Shown in pieces: positions 12,513 through 25,446 of a DNA stretch of 64,000 nucleotides. The notes under the pieces are model-generated. The model was not told the origin of the DNA. It saw only the letters and a program-made list of their open reading frames with translations, and made no database searches. Every line of letters starts with the position of its first letter. The stretch's first letter is position 1. The DNA is taken from NCBI GenBank assembly GCA_905183005.1, contig CAJJDO010000006.1, positions 605,781 through 669,780 of the forward strand, read 5' to 3'. The position numbers and the translations under genes are program-made. This DNA is from Paramecium pentaurelia (Eukaryota > Ciliophora > Oligohymenophorea > Peniculida > Parameciidae).

Positions 12513-13489
12513 ATGACATTTGAGGAAGTTTTATCTTCAAATATAGATTGTAGAGACAAGATAGAAAAGTTAGTTTCTGATTCCAATTTATAAAATGATT
12601 TTCTAATAAAAGCACATAATATAAACAAAGATTTGAAAAACTTTTATTATCTACCTTTAGTTGCTTTAACTTTAGATCCTCCTAGTTATTATCCAGTAGA
12701 TACAATTGATATTGAAACAATCTTTTAACATTTTGGATAAGTAATTAATTTATTCAATTATTCGAGATACTCAAAGTTATCAATAAAGATAAAATAGCTT
12801 ATATTTTAATGAGAAGTATAGTTGAATGTTGGATTGCAGTTAAATTACTTAATAATACTCCAATTGAATTACCTGGTAGATTTGGAACTAATTAGATTCA
12901 TACTCTTAAAGTATAATTATGTTTTGAAGATTCTTCTGTTCATCATATTTATCAATTTAATCATAGAAATCTGACTGAAGAAGGATTAACTATTTAAAAG
13001 GTAAGAAGTATTAATTTTTAGGAAGACTCCAGATTTATTTGATAATTTAGAAAAAGATTATAAATATATATCTATATTTGAAATTGATGTAGATGTATTT
13101 TAGAAAGATTTTAATATTAAATAAAGAATATTAGGATTAAAGGGTTCAAATATAATTAGAATATTATATTTAGTAGAGAAAGCATTTGCATTTTAAACTA
13201 AAGAGAATACAAGTACTAAATAAGAATTAGATGTAAAATTATTAGTGGATGAATGTAAATTCCAATTTTATTTAGAGAATCTGAAAATTAGTTGATTTTA
13301 CTTGGCAACTAATGGAATAAATTTGTATTAGCATAAAAATATGCAAATGAATTATTTGCTTAAATTAAAGAAGAGTTTAAATTTTTTTAGGATTTCCAAC
13401 TTTAAGGATTAAAAGAATCCAGAGTTAGAAGAATTGATAAATTTGTTTAACCTGTTGAAGTTTAATATTCATATGATTCAGATTTGTGA
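12513..13489 (+). CDS. RRM-like and KH-domain RNA-binding protein
   Basis: The protein is 300 aa after removing introns at 12741-12766, 13001-13025 and 13255-13277. Residues about 60-105 resemble one half of an RRM (an IDIETIFQHFGQILKVI strand-helix-strand unit, then AYILMRS). Around residue 195 is the KH signature FNIKQRILGLKGSNIIRIL, with the GxxG loop as GLKG. The C-terminal third is charged. Two introns need acceptors slightly downstream of a nearer TAG to keep the frame (see findings). The start is the first ATG in frame with the fold. It probably binds single-stranded RNA. Its neighbour is a CCCH/exonuclease protein on the same strand, so a shared process is possible but unproven. Confidence 0.8.
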
Positions 13490-13761
13490 ATAATATATTT
13501 TGAGTATTCTTTATTAATATTAATTAATTTTTAATTTTTGTAAAAATTTAAATCATTTAATAATAATTTATAAATATATATATTATTATTTATCTCAAAA
13601 TATTACTTATATCTAAGTTTAAAAATATCATATTTTTATTTCATTAATACTGCCATAACATATAAATGATTAGATAATTATATAGATGATGATTTATAAG
13701 AATCTTGTATTAATTCAATTATTATTAGATTTATTTTAATTCAATAATAAATATATCAATT

Positions 13762-14016
13762 TCATTTATTTCTTGGAGGACTTCCAAAAGTTTTTTTTCT
13801 ATAAATTTGTAAATTTTGAACCTCTTCACATAATTACTAATATTCCTTTTTTATAAACTTTATCATTTCTTCTTTTGAGAATTAATTCTATGAATTATTA
13901 TTTATTTCATTTATATTTTATCCTTATTCTCCTTATTCATTTACAAGCTCTTTTATTTAATTTAAAATTCTAGTTAATCTTTATTAATTATCACCAAAAT
14001 TAGATTTTTAGTTCAT
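13762..14016 (-). CDS. Small Gln/Glu-rich helical protein (84 aa), possibly part of a longer broken gene
   Basis: The ATG at 14016 opens an 84-codon frame rich in Q, E, N and K with heptad-like spacing (RILNQIKELVNEQG, then EEMIKFIKKEYQQLCEEVQN), ending at TGA 13762-13764. Upstream on the same strand (to about 14285) another frame starting with an ATG gives a similar helical sequence (LEKVIKSIKEIDQMIVQINI). The two cannot be joined by any intron of normal size. Either this is a short independent gene or a longer coiled-coil gene has been disrupted. The function is unknown. Confidence 0.45.
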
Positions 14017-14285
14017 TTATTTTATTTTTATTTTCTATCCAGGGTTTTATCAATTAATTTTCCTCATAATATTTTGATTTTAAATAATTTAAGCTAATCT
14101 TTATACTTATCAAATTAAATATCAATATTGATCTATACAATCATTTAATCTATTTCTTTTATAGATTTTATTACTTTCTCCAATGTAAAATTTAAATGTC
14201 CTTCTTTATGTATTGATAATTTTAAAATTTTAATAATAAAAATTGAAGTGTTAAGTAATTATTATTTTATGAATACTATTATCAT

Positions 14286-14618
14286 TTAATATTTATATTT
14301 GAATCCCTCAATTATTATTATATTAGATGGTTGTAATATTTTAATTTTGAAACTAAATTAATATCAAAGTATATTTAAAGGAAATTCAAGCAATAAATAT
14401 TGATATCTATGATCTTAACATGATGTAAATAAATTTTATTTTTATTATTGCATTCAGTTTTGATTATAAAAGCATTTTCTAAAAGTATAAACTATTTTAT
14501 AGAGTTAATCCCTTTATTAGCTCATCTTTCATAATTAAAAGTTAATAAGAATGCTTTACGTTAATGATTATACTTTTTTTTTAGATGACATGGTGTAGCA
14601 TTTAATAATTTATATAAA
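14286..14618. promoter_or_regulatory. Intergenic region upstream of the NACHT gene
   Basis: It is AT-rich with no gene seen and contains the 5' region of the giant gene that starts at 14619. No named element is visible. Confidence 0.35.
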
Positions 14619-17600
14619 ATGTTAAGGGGTGGCGGGGCTTGTACTTCTTAAACTAAATAGCAATCTCTTTCAATCAGCTCATTATAAATTTCTAATCAAT
14701 TTGAGAATGTTCTCTCTAGTAATGTCCTATTGTTATCAAAAAATGCTGAGGATTTTAACAATAATTATACATAACTTTACAATAGTCTTTAAATATTGCT
14801 ATCACTTGATTAAGAACTAAATAATCTCACAAAATCAAGGAATCAACTCAATAAATAGGTTGAATATTTAGAGAAATGGCTTACAGAAGTTCTTGAATCA
14901 TGTTTGAAATTAAAGAACCCATAACTACGATATTTAGCACTTTAATTTGCTCAAAAACTGTCTAGAACTATATTTTGGTATTATTGTTAAGCAAAATCAA
15001 TTAAAGATAGAATGCAGTAATAATATATTTCAACTTTAAATAAAATTGAGTCTTAAAATAATGCTTTAGACAGTTTTTACAAAAGTATGATTGACTATGA
15101 AATAATGGTATGTAAGATGATATTTGTTATTTTACCAAATGATATATAAGAAGGCTTGGAAGTTATGGCTTTATTTACAAGTTACAATCAAATTCTAATG
15201 ACTACTCTTCCAAAATCAACTTAAGATACTATAAAAAGTGGAGTTGTTTAATCAATTAGAGATGCTACAAAAGTCTAATATAGAAAAATCTATAAATAAA
15301 TCTTTAATATAGATACAATGAAATGGTGGGTCATATAAGAACTTCGATAAAATAATCATTCAGCAAAAGAAATAATTTCCGAATTACATAATTTTCATAA
15401 AGATATATCAAAATCTGATTATTATGTACATTATGCTTGGATATAAGCTATAAGTGATATTGTATCATATGCTCCAATAATATCTGAAGATTAGATATAA
15501 ATAAATAATTCAGATCTATAAGATTTGATTGATATGGGATGTTTATACAAAATAAAGAATGATTATCGTGTGACACTTAACTTTATTAAAATAAGGAATC
15601 AACATTGTCAATAAATATATGAAAAAATACCATCTTTTACTATGATTAAATAAATATAAACTTAGATTATTACTTAAGATAAATTCTTTAATTCTCTTTA
15701 TAAGAAAAAAGAAGAATAAAAAGAATTATAAAAATAGGATTAAGAAACAAAAAATGTATTTGAATATATTTTTTAATTGTTTGTTGAGATTGATATTGAA
15801 GCTAATATTGATTTGATTAAAAAAGTAAATTAAAGTTATATTGAATTAAATGAGAATATCACTTTAATTAAATAATTAAGTTTAAATAAATGGATTAGAA
15901 TGTTAGAAAAGAAATCTTATGATGATCCTGTAGTATTTGGGGAATTTGAAGAAAAATAAAAATAAATTAAACATTTGATAAATTAAGTAAAAGGAATTTA
16001 AAGGTTTTTAATACATTTTGATTTTATACTATTATAATGGAATATGATGGAATAAATAGCTAATTCTGAAGGGAAATAAACATAATTATAATCAATATTC
16101 TTAGAAAATTAATAAAATTATTTAGATTGTCATTTAATAAGTAAAATAAATTTAGAAAATTTAAAGGATATTCAATTATTAAATATTAATTTTGATGTTT
16201 ACTTTTCAATAATAACAGAATATATAGAGAAACAATATTAAACTGTAATAAAGGTTGTTTAAACAATTAGATCAACAGACCCTATTATCTCATTATATAA
16301 ATAAAATAAAGATGTTACTGATATTGTTTAAAATAGTTTAAGAAAAGTGAATGATAAAATAATTCAATTTAAAAATGCATTTATGCGCATTTCTTTAAAA
16401 TTAAAATAAGTAGATTATAATTGTATTTAACAATTTTATCTTGTATCTCTTAGATTATAATATTTAGAATTTCCAAATTAATAATTTGAATTCAGAAATT
16501 AAGATCATAAAACCTTATTTTATATTTAAGGATATGAGAAATAAATAATAAAGAGTTAATTGATTGAATTACACAAAGAATTTAGAGAGTTATTTGCAAG
16601 TAGTTAATTTTAAGATTTTGAATAAGCTAAAGTTTATATAAGATCAATTTAATTTATAAGTAAAACAATTGATAATTTAATATATTAAAATAAGAAGATC
16701 ATCTAACATATTCATAATTATAAATTATCTATATAAATAGATTATGCATATGATTATTATAATGATTTAATAAATTAATGGAATACAATATTTGAAATGG
16801 CAGAAGAATTGGATTATCAAAAATATGACTAATCTTTTATTTAAATAAAATATGATGAATTAAAAAAGATTTATGATTCTATTTGTTAAATAAATATATC
16901 TATAAGATGGCCACTTAATCCTTAATTAGCTTCATATTTTAAGATGTAAAATTAATTAGAATCATTAATTCAAGAACTCTAAATTTATTAAAGTTATAAT
17001 CTTAGCTAAGATTTAAACTCTTAATTTAGGTATTAAAGTATTATAACAAATATTAAATAAATATGTCTAAGTTAAGTGTAAAAAGTTAAGTCAATTCTTG
17101 AATAATATACATAAGGAGTTGATTAATTATCAAATAGATTAGAAAATTAAACTAATTTTTAAATTGAAGAATTATAAAACTTATTAATAAGTGTATAAGA
17201 AGCTTTAGATGATACTTTAAATGTAGTTTAATCTAGAATATTAACATCAAATTAAACTTCAACTAGTGGATCAATAAATATATTGTAAAGTAATAAAAAA
17301 TAAGATTTTGAGACATTCTATAATTATAAATTTAATACAGAAACTATTATTGTTATGTAATTTATTAAATTTAATTTCAATTTTATAGATTAAAATGCAA
17401 TTTTAGAAATACTCAAATCAGATGAAAATGAGTTAGAAAATCTACATATTGTTTAATCAGCTATGGAATCTCCAATAATAAGATAAATTATGATTGTTAA
17501 TTTAATAAATGTTTGGAATTGTTGTTTAGTAGAAGAAGATTTTTATACTATTAGTAAATTAATTTTATAAATTCGATTAAATGAAACTAATATATTAATT

Positions 17601-20600
17601 AAAAGAGAAATTAAATCAACATATAAAAAAGAGCTTAATTAAATTGTTAATAATTAACTATAAATTGAATTAGCATTTTTTGAGTAAGATTTAAGATAAA
17701 TGATTTAAGAAAGAAATTCATTATATTTTTAAATTAAATATGAACCAACCTTTGAACTTTCATAAAAATTAGAAGAAAAGATCAATAAATTAACAAATCA
17801 AATATAAACAAGAATTTAAAATTGTTAAGAATTGGAGTAAGAATATCATATTGATATACCATTTTGTCATCAATTATTGTCAGAATTTGAAAAAAGTTAC
17901 TAAGGTTCTTAATCCTTAGAAATACAAGAGATTAGCTTTTATTAAGGAAAATCAATTACAGAATTATTTTTATTAAGAATGGATAATATTTCTAGAAAAA
18001 TAAAAATTTCTTAAGTTAAAAATACATATGTTGAATTTGTATGTTAAAATAAAAATAAAAATTAAATTAGATCATTATTTTCATAAAAAGAAAAAAGAAA
18101 TAGTACTATTGATAGATTTTTAGATGATTTATAATATGATCAATTATTATTATTATAAGGTGAATCAGGATCAGGAAAGAGTTTAGCAATTAAAATGATT
18201 GAAGAATATGTTTGGAAAAGAAATGATCCTATTAAAATAATTCCAATAATTGTTAAAATATCATAATTGAAAGATCCAATTAATAATGCTATAATTGAAA
18301 CTTTAAGATCCTTAAATTATAAATTAAATGCTTCATAAATTGAATAATTACAAACTCATATTAAATCTAATAAAATGCAAATGCTATTTATATTTTAAGG
18401 TTATGATAAACTTAATCAAAATTAAAAATGCATAAATTTTCTTAAATCCAATAATTTAATTTAATGGAATACACCTTGTTTATAGAATACTCCAAAATAT
18501 ATTATTGTAACAAGAAGTGAATAATTTAAAAATCCTAATCATTTACGTTGGATTGATTAAAATGAGTTAAATTATAAAATTAAAAATTATTGGAATTTAA
18601 AAATAATTCCTTTTGATTTTGATTAAATTAATTAATTTTTAATTCAATATTAGGAAATAAGTATAAGAAATGTTGTTATGGATTTTTATTAACTTATGTG
18701 TGAATTTCCACATTAAGATTTATTGATTTATAATTTTATCTCATTTTGGAAAAAAATTAACTTTAATTTTAATGAATAGAGTTTAGGAAATATATTACTC
18801 TCTTAACCAATAATCAATAAATTAATCATTACATTATAATAAGATACAAATATTAAAAATTTTAAAGGTTCTATTACATAATAATTGTCTTCTTAATTAG
18901 GATAATTAAAATCAAGTTATTATTATAGTAGAATGTTGGAAATCCTTTAATTTGAATAACCAATTGATAATCCATAAATCTTAAAAGTTTTTATTTACGC
19001 ATTACCAAAATTAATTTAAAATTTGATTGACATTCCTAAAATTAAAAATTAATTTTTTAATGTCTTTTTTTGTTAAAATTATTAAAGTATTTGTGATATT
19101 AGTGAAGCTAATAATGAATTAGAAAAATATTGGAATTAATTGGTTAATAGTTAATTTTTTAAAATGTATACTATAGATTATTCAATAGCAAAAGCTAAAT
19201 TAACAATAAACTAATTATTTTAAAATGATAAAACATTGATAAATAAAATAATATAAGCATTTGAAAAAATATAAATTACACATTATGATTTATACGAAGA
19301 ATATATGAATTATTACTTTGATAAGTCTGTTATTAATTCTGAATTATAAGAATAAGGGATTGATAACATAACATTTAGAGAAGAATAATGGAACTTTTGT
19401 TTAAATTTAGCATAATAATTAGCTTTTAATGAAATATTTTCAATCAAATTGAATAATTAAAGTTCATCAAAGGCAATAGGATCAGTAAGTGATTTATAAA
19501 TAATTTTGCATGATGATATATATTCAATAAAAGATACTCTTATTACAAAAAAGTATTAAAGAAACTCTCTTCCTTTAATAGAACAATTTTCAGTATATTC
19601 TTTTGAAAGCAAAATAATTTAAGAATTCTTAGTAGCTAAAGTAATAATAAAATAAATTGATTCAATAGATGTTATTCCAATTAATGAACTATTTGATAAT
19701 AGTATACTTAAAATTAAAAATTTATCAAATCCATTTTATATAGGAACTGTCAATTTTATTATTTAAAAATTAAAATCAAAGTTTTATTCCAAGAAGAATT
19801 TAATGAAGATGATATAATTATCATCAAATAATCCTGATTTCTGTCAATTATCATCTAATGCCTTTTTTTTATTAATTTAATTGGATAGAATTATTAGAGG
19901 TGCTAATCTTATGAATATAAAACTAAAAGACATTTAAATAGAGGATTGTTATTTACAAGATTGTAATATTAGCGGATGTGAATGGAATAATATAAGTATA
20001 AAGAATCTTACATTAATAAATAACAATATGTAGAATATGATTTTTACAAATCTTAAATTAGCCTCATATTTTATAAGAAATAATTTAAAAGATCCCCTTT
20101 TTGTTCGAATATTTTAATCTGGTAAACTTTTTATTATTTATAAAAATGCAATTAAAGATGTATATGATAATTTAATTATTAATGGTAAATTTGAAAACTG
20201 TTAAATATATTAAATAGGTAATGATTTTTATATTACAACATATAATTAATTTTATCTTCTAAAAGAATATAATAATTAAATTAAACAATATTAATTTAAT
20301 ATTGGTAATGTCATATCAGTAACATAATTTGATTAATATATTATGCTTTTATAATTGATAACATCTTCTGATGCTAAAATATTCTAATTTAATCCAATCA
20401 AATAAGAAATCTAATTTCAAATTCCAATATTAGTCTAAGATATTATCAAATATAATATTAAATAATTTTATGAGATGCAAGGTAATCTCATAGTTTTTTT
20501 AACATAAACTTAATTAGTTTAAAGCATGCATTATTAAATTGAAGAAGGATAATTATCCTTTGATAATTTAACAGTGCATACTACCTTAGATAATATAGAA

Positions 20601-22940
20601 TGCATAAATTCAATAAAATATTATTAAGATTTAGATATCACTGTTGTTACAAAGTAAACTATAGATATTAATTAAGAATATGATATAATTTATGGTACTT
20701 TTAATTAATTAATTGGAAAATTTATTATAATTGAAAATTAAAAAAATTAGTTTTTATATTTAAACAACACAAATTTATAATTAATAAGTTAGGAAACATT
20801 TAAAATGATAAGTGAATGTGAATTGAATGAAAATACTTAACATTTAAAAAAAAATCAATGTTATTTAATAGATAATGATACTATGTTATTAACATTTTAA
20901 GATTCTTTTTTAATTTTGAGTTTATAACCTTTTGAAGTAATTAAACAAATTAAATTAAGAACTAATGATCTCATAATAAATTAGAAATTAAATAATATTT
21001 AATTATTGACTGAGTCAGAACTTCTTTGTATTGATATACCTTATGTTAAAGATAGATAATATAAAATTATAAATTCAGCATTTTAATTAGATATGGTTTA
21101 TTTTGTTTAAAATTCTTTTAATTTTTTAGGTAAAATGAGTAAATCATCTGATATTTATATTGGAATGTTGAAGAATAACAGTTTTGATTTTAAGAATTTA
21201 TGTCAATCTGATTATCCTTAATTTTACTTAAATAATGATGAAAACTATGCAATCATTAATAAAAATAATGAAACTGTATGTTATGATCTAAAATCAAATA
21301 CAAAAATGAATTATGTTGCATTATTGTATGATAGAATCTTATGGATTAAAGATAACTAAAATTTCTTTTATTTATAACATGGTTACATAGAAGAATTTAG
21401 AAATTCTTTGATTACTGTAAAGAATAAGATCATTAATAAATAGTCTTACAGATAAATTAAATCAGTTTAAAGCACAGAAAAAAGATTATTTATAACTACT
21501 ACAACAAATGAAACTATTGTGTTAAATCAATAATTTTAATAGGAATACATTACAACTAAATAAATGATTAAAAAGTATAGAGAATTCTATATAACAAACC
21601 ATGATCTGAGATATGAAAGTAATATAAGAAATACTATCACAATTATATATGATTCAAAAAATTAAATTAAAGATTTTTGGATATTTTCAGAAACAATATT
21701 AATTAGAGAATAAGAAGATAATAATGAAATGAATACTTTAGTATTATTGAGAAAGTCAGATAATTTAATATTGAGTAAAATTTAAATTTAAATTGATCAT
21801 ATTGTTTATACAGATAATGTTATATAGATTATTAGTCATAAAATTTTATGGTTAACATATTCAGCAAAAGATTTTTAATAGCTACAATCTAACATATTAA
21901 ATATTAACTCAATTTAAATTTCATCAAATAATTTAGATTAAATTGCTTTTGTTTCTACTTTTTCAGAAATTACTATTTGGAATACAATTACATATTAAAT
22001 TCAATAAAGTTTAAAAAATGTAGAACTAATATAATATTTTAAAATGATACCAAATAAAGATAGACAATTTTATGTTGCTGATAGAGATGTTTTAAAATTT
22101 TACAATCAAAATTAAGTTAGGTTTACAATTTAATTAATAAAAAAAAGAATATAAATTGTAACTAATACATGGGGTGCTATTCATCATATTTATTAAGTAG
22201 AAGAAGATAAAATCACATTAAATAGTATGAATGAAGATTGTAAAATAATTAATTGGAAAAAAGTAGTATTTGAATTAGATTCAATAAGAGAATAAATAGA
22301 TTGTATTGATAATCAAGATTAAAAATTAATATTTTTTAGTGGATAAAAACTATAATAAAGTAATTTTGATTCATTTGATGTAATAAAGAGTTTAACATTT
22401 CCAGATTCTTTTAAGGCTATTTAAATAAAATATAATCAAGATTGCTCTTTAATAATATTAAGATCTAATGAAAAAATTATTATTGTAGAAGCATAAGGTT
22501 TAAAAATTATGAATTAAATAACATTTAATGAAATTTTTCTATCATTTTTTGATTATGCATCTTAACTTGAAATCTATGTATAAGGACAAAATAATTTGAT
22601 TTTCAAACAAGTTAAAGATATGCAAAATTTAATTTATACTTATTCTTTAACTTCTAAAAAATTAGATTTAATTACTATAAGCAATGATGAATTAATGATA
22701 GGATCTAATTCTTAAGGTCTAATCATAATTAATAAATAAACTGGATCTATTGAATTATACAATCCAATAATTATAGAAACTAAATTTAATTCTATATCAT
22801 ATATCAAAACAATAGAACATAATGTATCAATGCTTGCCAAATGTTAATTATATGGTAATTAACTACAAAATTGTAATATAACTCTTAATAATCAAACTAA
22901 TATTAGTGATATTTGGAGAAATATCATATCAGATAAATGA
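14619..22940 (+). CDS. Giant NACHT (STAND) NTPase with pentapeptide-like and beta-rich C-terminal region
   Basis: This is an uninterrupted frame of 2,773 aa with no intron, unusual for this genome. Residues 1-1,150 are helical and Gln/Lys-rich. A NACHT NTPase follows: P-loop QGESGSGKSLAIKM at about residue 1,180, and the Walker B region reads MQMLFIFQGYDKLN at about 1,255, where the family normally has an aspartate and DE (for example IFDGYDE). From about residue 1,755 comes a short run of pentapeptide-repeat-like units (IRGANLMNIKLKDIQIEDC, then LQDCNISGCEW). The last 900 residues alternate hydrophobic strands, as in a degenerate WD-type propeller. STAND proteins act as ATP-switched signalling scaffolds, and ciliates have many with NACHT domains. 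The altered Walker B suggests weak or absent hydrolysis. The 5' end is the first ATG in frame; an upstream exon cannot be excluded. Confidence 0.85.
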
Positions 22941-23327
22941 TAATTATTTATATTTTAAATATAACAATTCAATAATTATTATTATTTCACTTCTAAATAA
23001 ATATTAAATTGTTAATATTTTAATATATATTAATATAAATAATAAAATTCATTAAAGTACAACATTTTAATTTTGTTCTATTAGTTTAATTTGATTCAAT
23101 TAGGTTTTTAATTTTATAAAATTGTAATATTTAATTATAAGTATCTAATATAATAATAATATCAAGAGTTGAAAATCTCTTGGATACATAGAATCTTTCT
23201 ATATATTTTTAACTATAATACTAATTCATTTTATTTTTTAATCTAAATCTTCTATTTTCAACTTTCTTTTGCAGAATAATGAATTACTATGAATTATACC
23301 TTATTCTTAGAGAGATATATTGTATTT
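22941..23327. other. Convergent intergenic region
   Basis: This is the spacer between the ends of the NACHT gene (+) and the type II membrane protein gene (-). Nothing recognisable was seen. Confidence 0.4.
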
Positions 23328-23391
23328 TCAATATCTAAGTAAAATAACTTAAAATAAATCTATTTGGTATAATATTTATATATAATTTGAA

Positions 23392-25446
23392 TCAATAGCA
23401 TTTGGATTTGATCTCAAAGATTCTTTTTTTTGCTTAAAAATTCGCTAACTAAAAGCTTTTTCTGTAAACGTCACTCCAATTTGAATAACCAATCTATGGC
23501 ACATACCAGCAAATTCTAAACCTCCATCTCCTAAAGCACTTTCTAGCCAATCTAAATGTTATATGTTAATATGATGCATAAACATCAAATGTCAAACTTT
23601 CGATCTAAAAATCTAAAAATACAATATATTTTTCAGGTATGATTACATTGTCTACTTAATTAATCATAAATTATGCAACCCCATTAGCAGATCCTTTGAA
23701 AATATATCCTTGAACTCCTGCTCTAATTTTAATTATATGTACTAAATTTAACTCTCCATAAGCTGTAACACTCAAAGATGCATAAATATATTAAGAAATA
23801 CCAAATTCATTTTCAGTTTTGATAGGAGATTCAATAAAACCCCAAGAATAATTATAATCTGCCCCAACAGTTACAGGATAACCCATGATTAAAATAATTA
23901 TACTAAAAATTCTCTGAGATTTCTCTCCTTTTATTTCAAATTTTTCTAAAGGTTTTCCTTGATATGAAAAATCTCTTTTGTATAAATCAACTACGCAACC
24001 ACCATTAAGTGAAACACAAGTTTTGAAAAACCCTGAAGCACTTCCTTCTTTTACTTCTCCTTTAAATTCTGCTTATAATCCAACTTTTTATTTCAATACT
24101 GTAGCTTCTTTTAGAGTTCTTTTTTAGTTGAAAATACTAGAAGTACATTCACCTTCTTAACTTTCATATTCAGTTTCAGAATTAGAATGAACATCTCCAT
24201 TTTCATTTTCTAATAATCTATTACCTTCTTATTATAAATCTTACACTTAATCTTATTAATCTTATTAATTTTATATTTTATCTTATAAATCCTAAATAGT
24301 ATAATATTGAATAGTTTATTTATTTTTAATTTCTGTCAGAAGATTTGTTAAATCCTCATCTGATTTGGTTTCAACAGTTATTAAATTTGAATCATTAGTA
24401 ATTTCTGTCTCTGATTTATCAGCTAAATCATCAGAGTTTTAATTAACATTTTCTGTTTATATAGAATTACTATATTTAGAATCAGTAGTTATATGTGAAG
24501 ATACTAAGTAATTGTTATTGTCTAGGATAGTTTCTTATGATTATTCAAACATATCAAAAATATTGATTCCTTAAGAATTACCATCTATTTAATCTGATTA
24601 AGATATAGTCTTTTTAATTACAGTATTACCAAACCATGATTTTGTTTTACTTGATTTAGGAATAAATGCTTCCTTGCCAATAAAGTAAACATTTGAATAA
24701 TCTTCTTTTAGTAATCTATTCCCATCAGTTCCAGTAGTATTAGTTGATTCAGCTACATTTGGAGCAATATGTATAATGTTAGAAACTAATGGTTATATGA
24801 GTAGATCTGGAATTTCAATAGGTATTCCAATTTACTATATTGCTCCAGTCTATTAGTCAGTAATTACTGTAACTAATGGTACCTCATTTACATTTCCACA
24901 TTCATCTGCAGGAATTCCTTCACAAAAATTGTCATTTTCTGTAGGTTGACTTTGTTGTAATCTTCTTAAAGATTTCTAAATTTATTCTTCTATTTCTGTA
25001 TTCTAATCAATCATTTCATCATACTATCTGGTTCCATCAGAATTCTATTAGAAGGTTTTGACTTTCAAGCTTGTTAACATCAACAAGCTTGTGGCATTTT
25101 ATTTGTTGACATCATTAACCACTCTTTTTGTTTTCATTTCAATTTAAGTACAATTGTGGATTTTATCTGATGTATAGTGCATACAGATTTCATCCACCTA
25201 TTAGAATTCATCTCTTTAGAATTTTTTAAGTGTTGGAGCAGAACTAGTATTTTGACTTAGATATATTCCTAAAAATATTCCGATACCAGCTAACACAAAG
25301 AAAGTAACACTGAAAGAAATCCATTTACATTTTGTTGAGAAGTATTACTTAATTGGTTCTTTCTTATCATTTTAGCTGTCTGATAAACTTGGACTGCTAT
25401 CTGGATTTATCTCCTATTTTTCTTCTTACATATGTGTTTATTGCAT
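23392..25446 (-). CDS. Type II single-pass membrane protein with Cys-containing extracytoplasmic region
   Basis: The frame runs 684 aa from ATG at 25446 to TGA at 23392-23394. An acidic, Gln-rich cytoplasmic head of about 42 residues precedes one transmembrane helix (WISFSVTFFVLAGIGIFLGI). A large, presumably extracytoplasmic part with N-glycosylation-type NxT/S sites and cysteines follows (FCEGIPADECGN; CVSLNGGCVVDLY). The C-terminal third is beta-like. I do not recognise the family. The last 80 codons are doubtful: at about 23545-23560 the sense switches to a neighbouring frame (DWLESALGDGGLEFAGMC) that would end at TGA 23328-23330. A one-base error, a pseudogene lesion or an unusually long intron could explain this. 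Confidence 0.72.

Noticed and set aside
14629..14820. Open frame of 63 codons inside the start of the NACHT gene
   Set aside because: It is a shifted shadow of the long frame beginning at 14619 and has no independent support.
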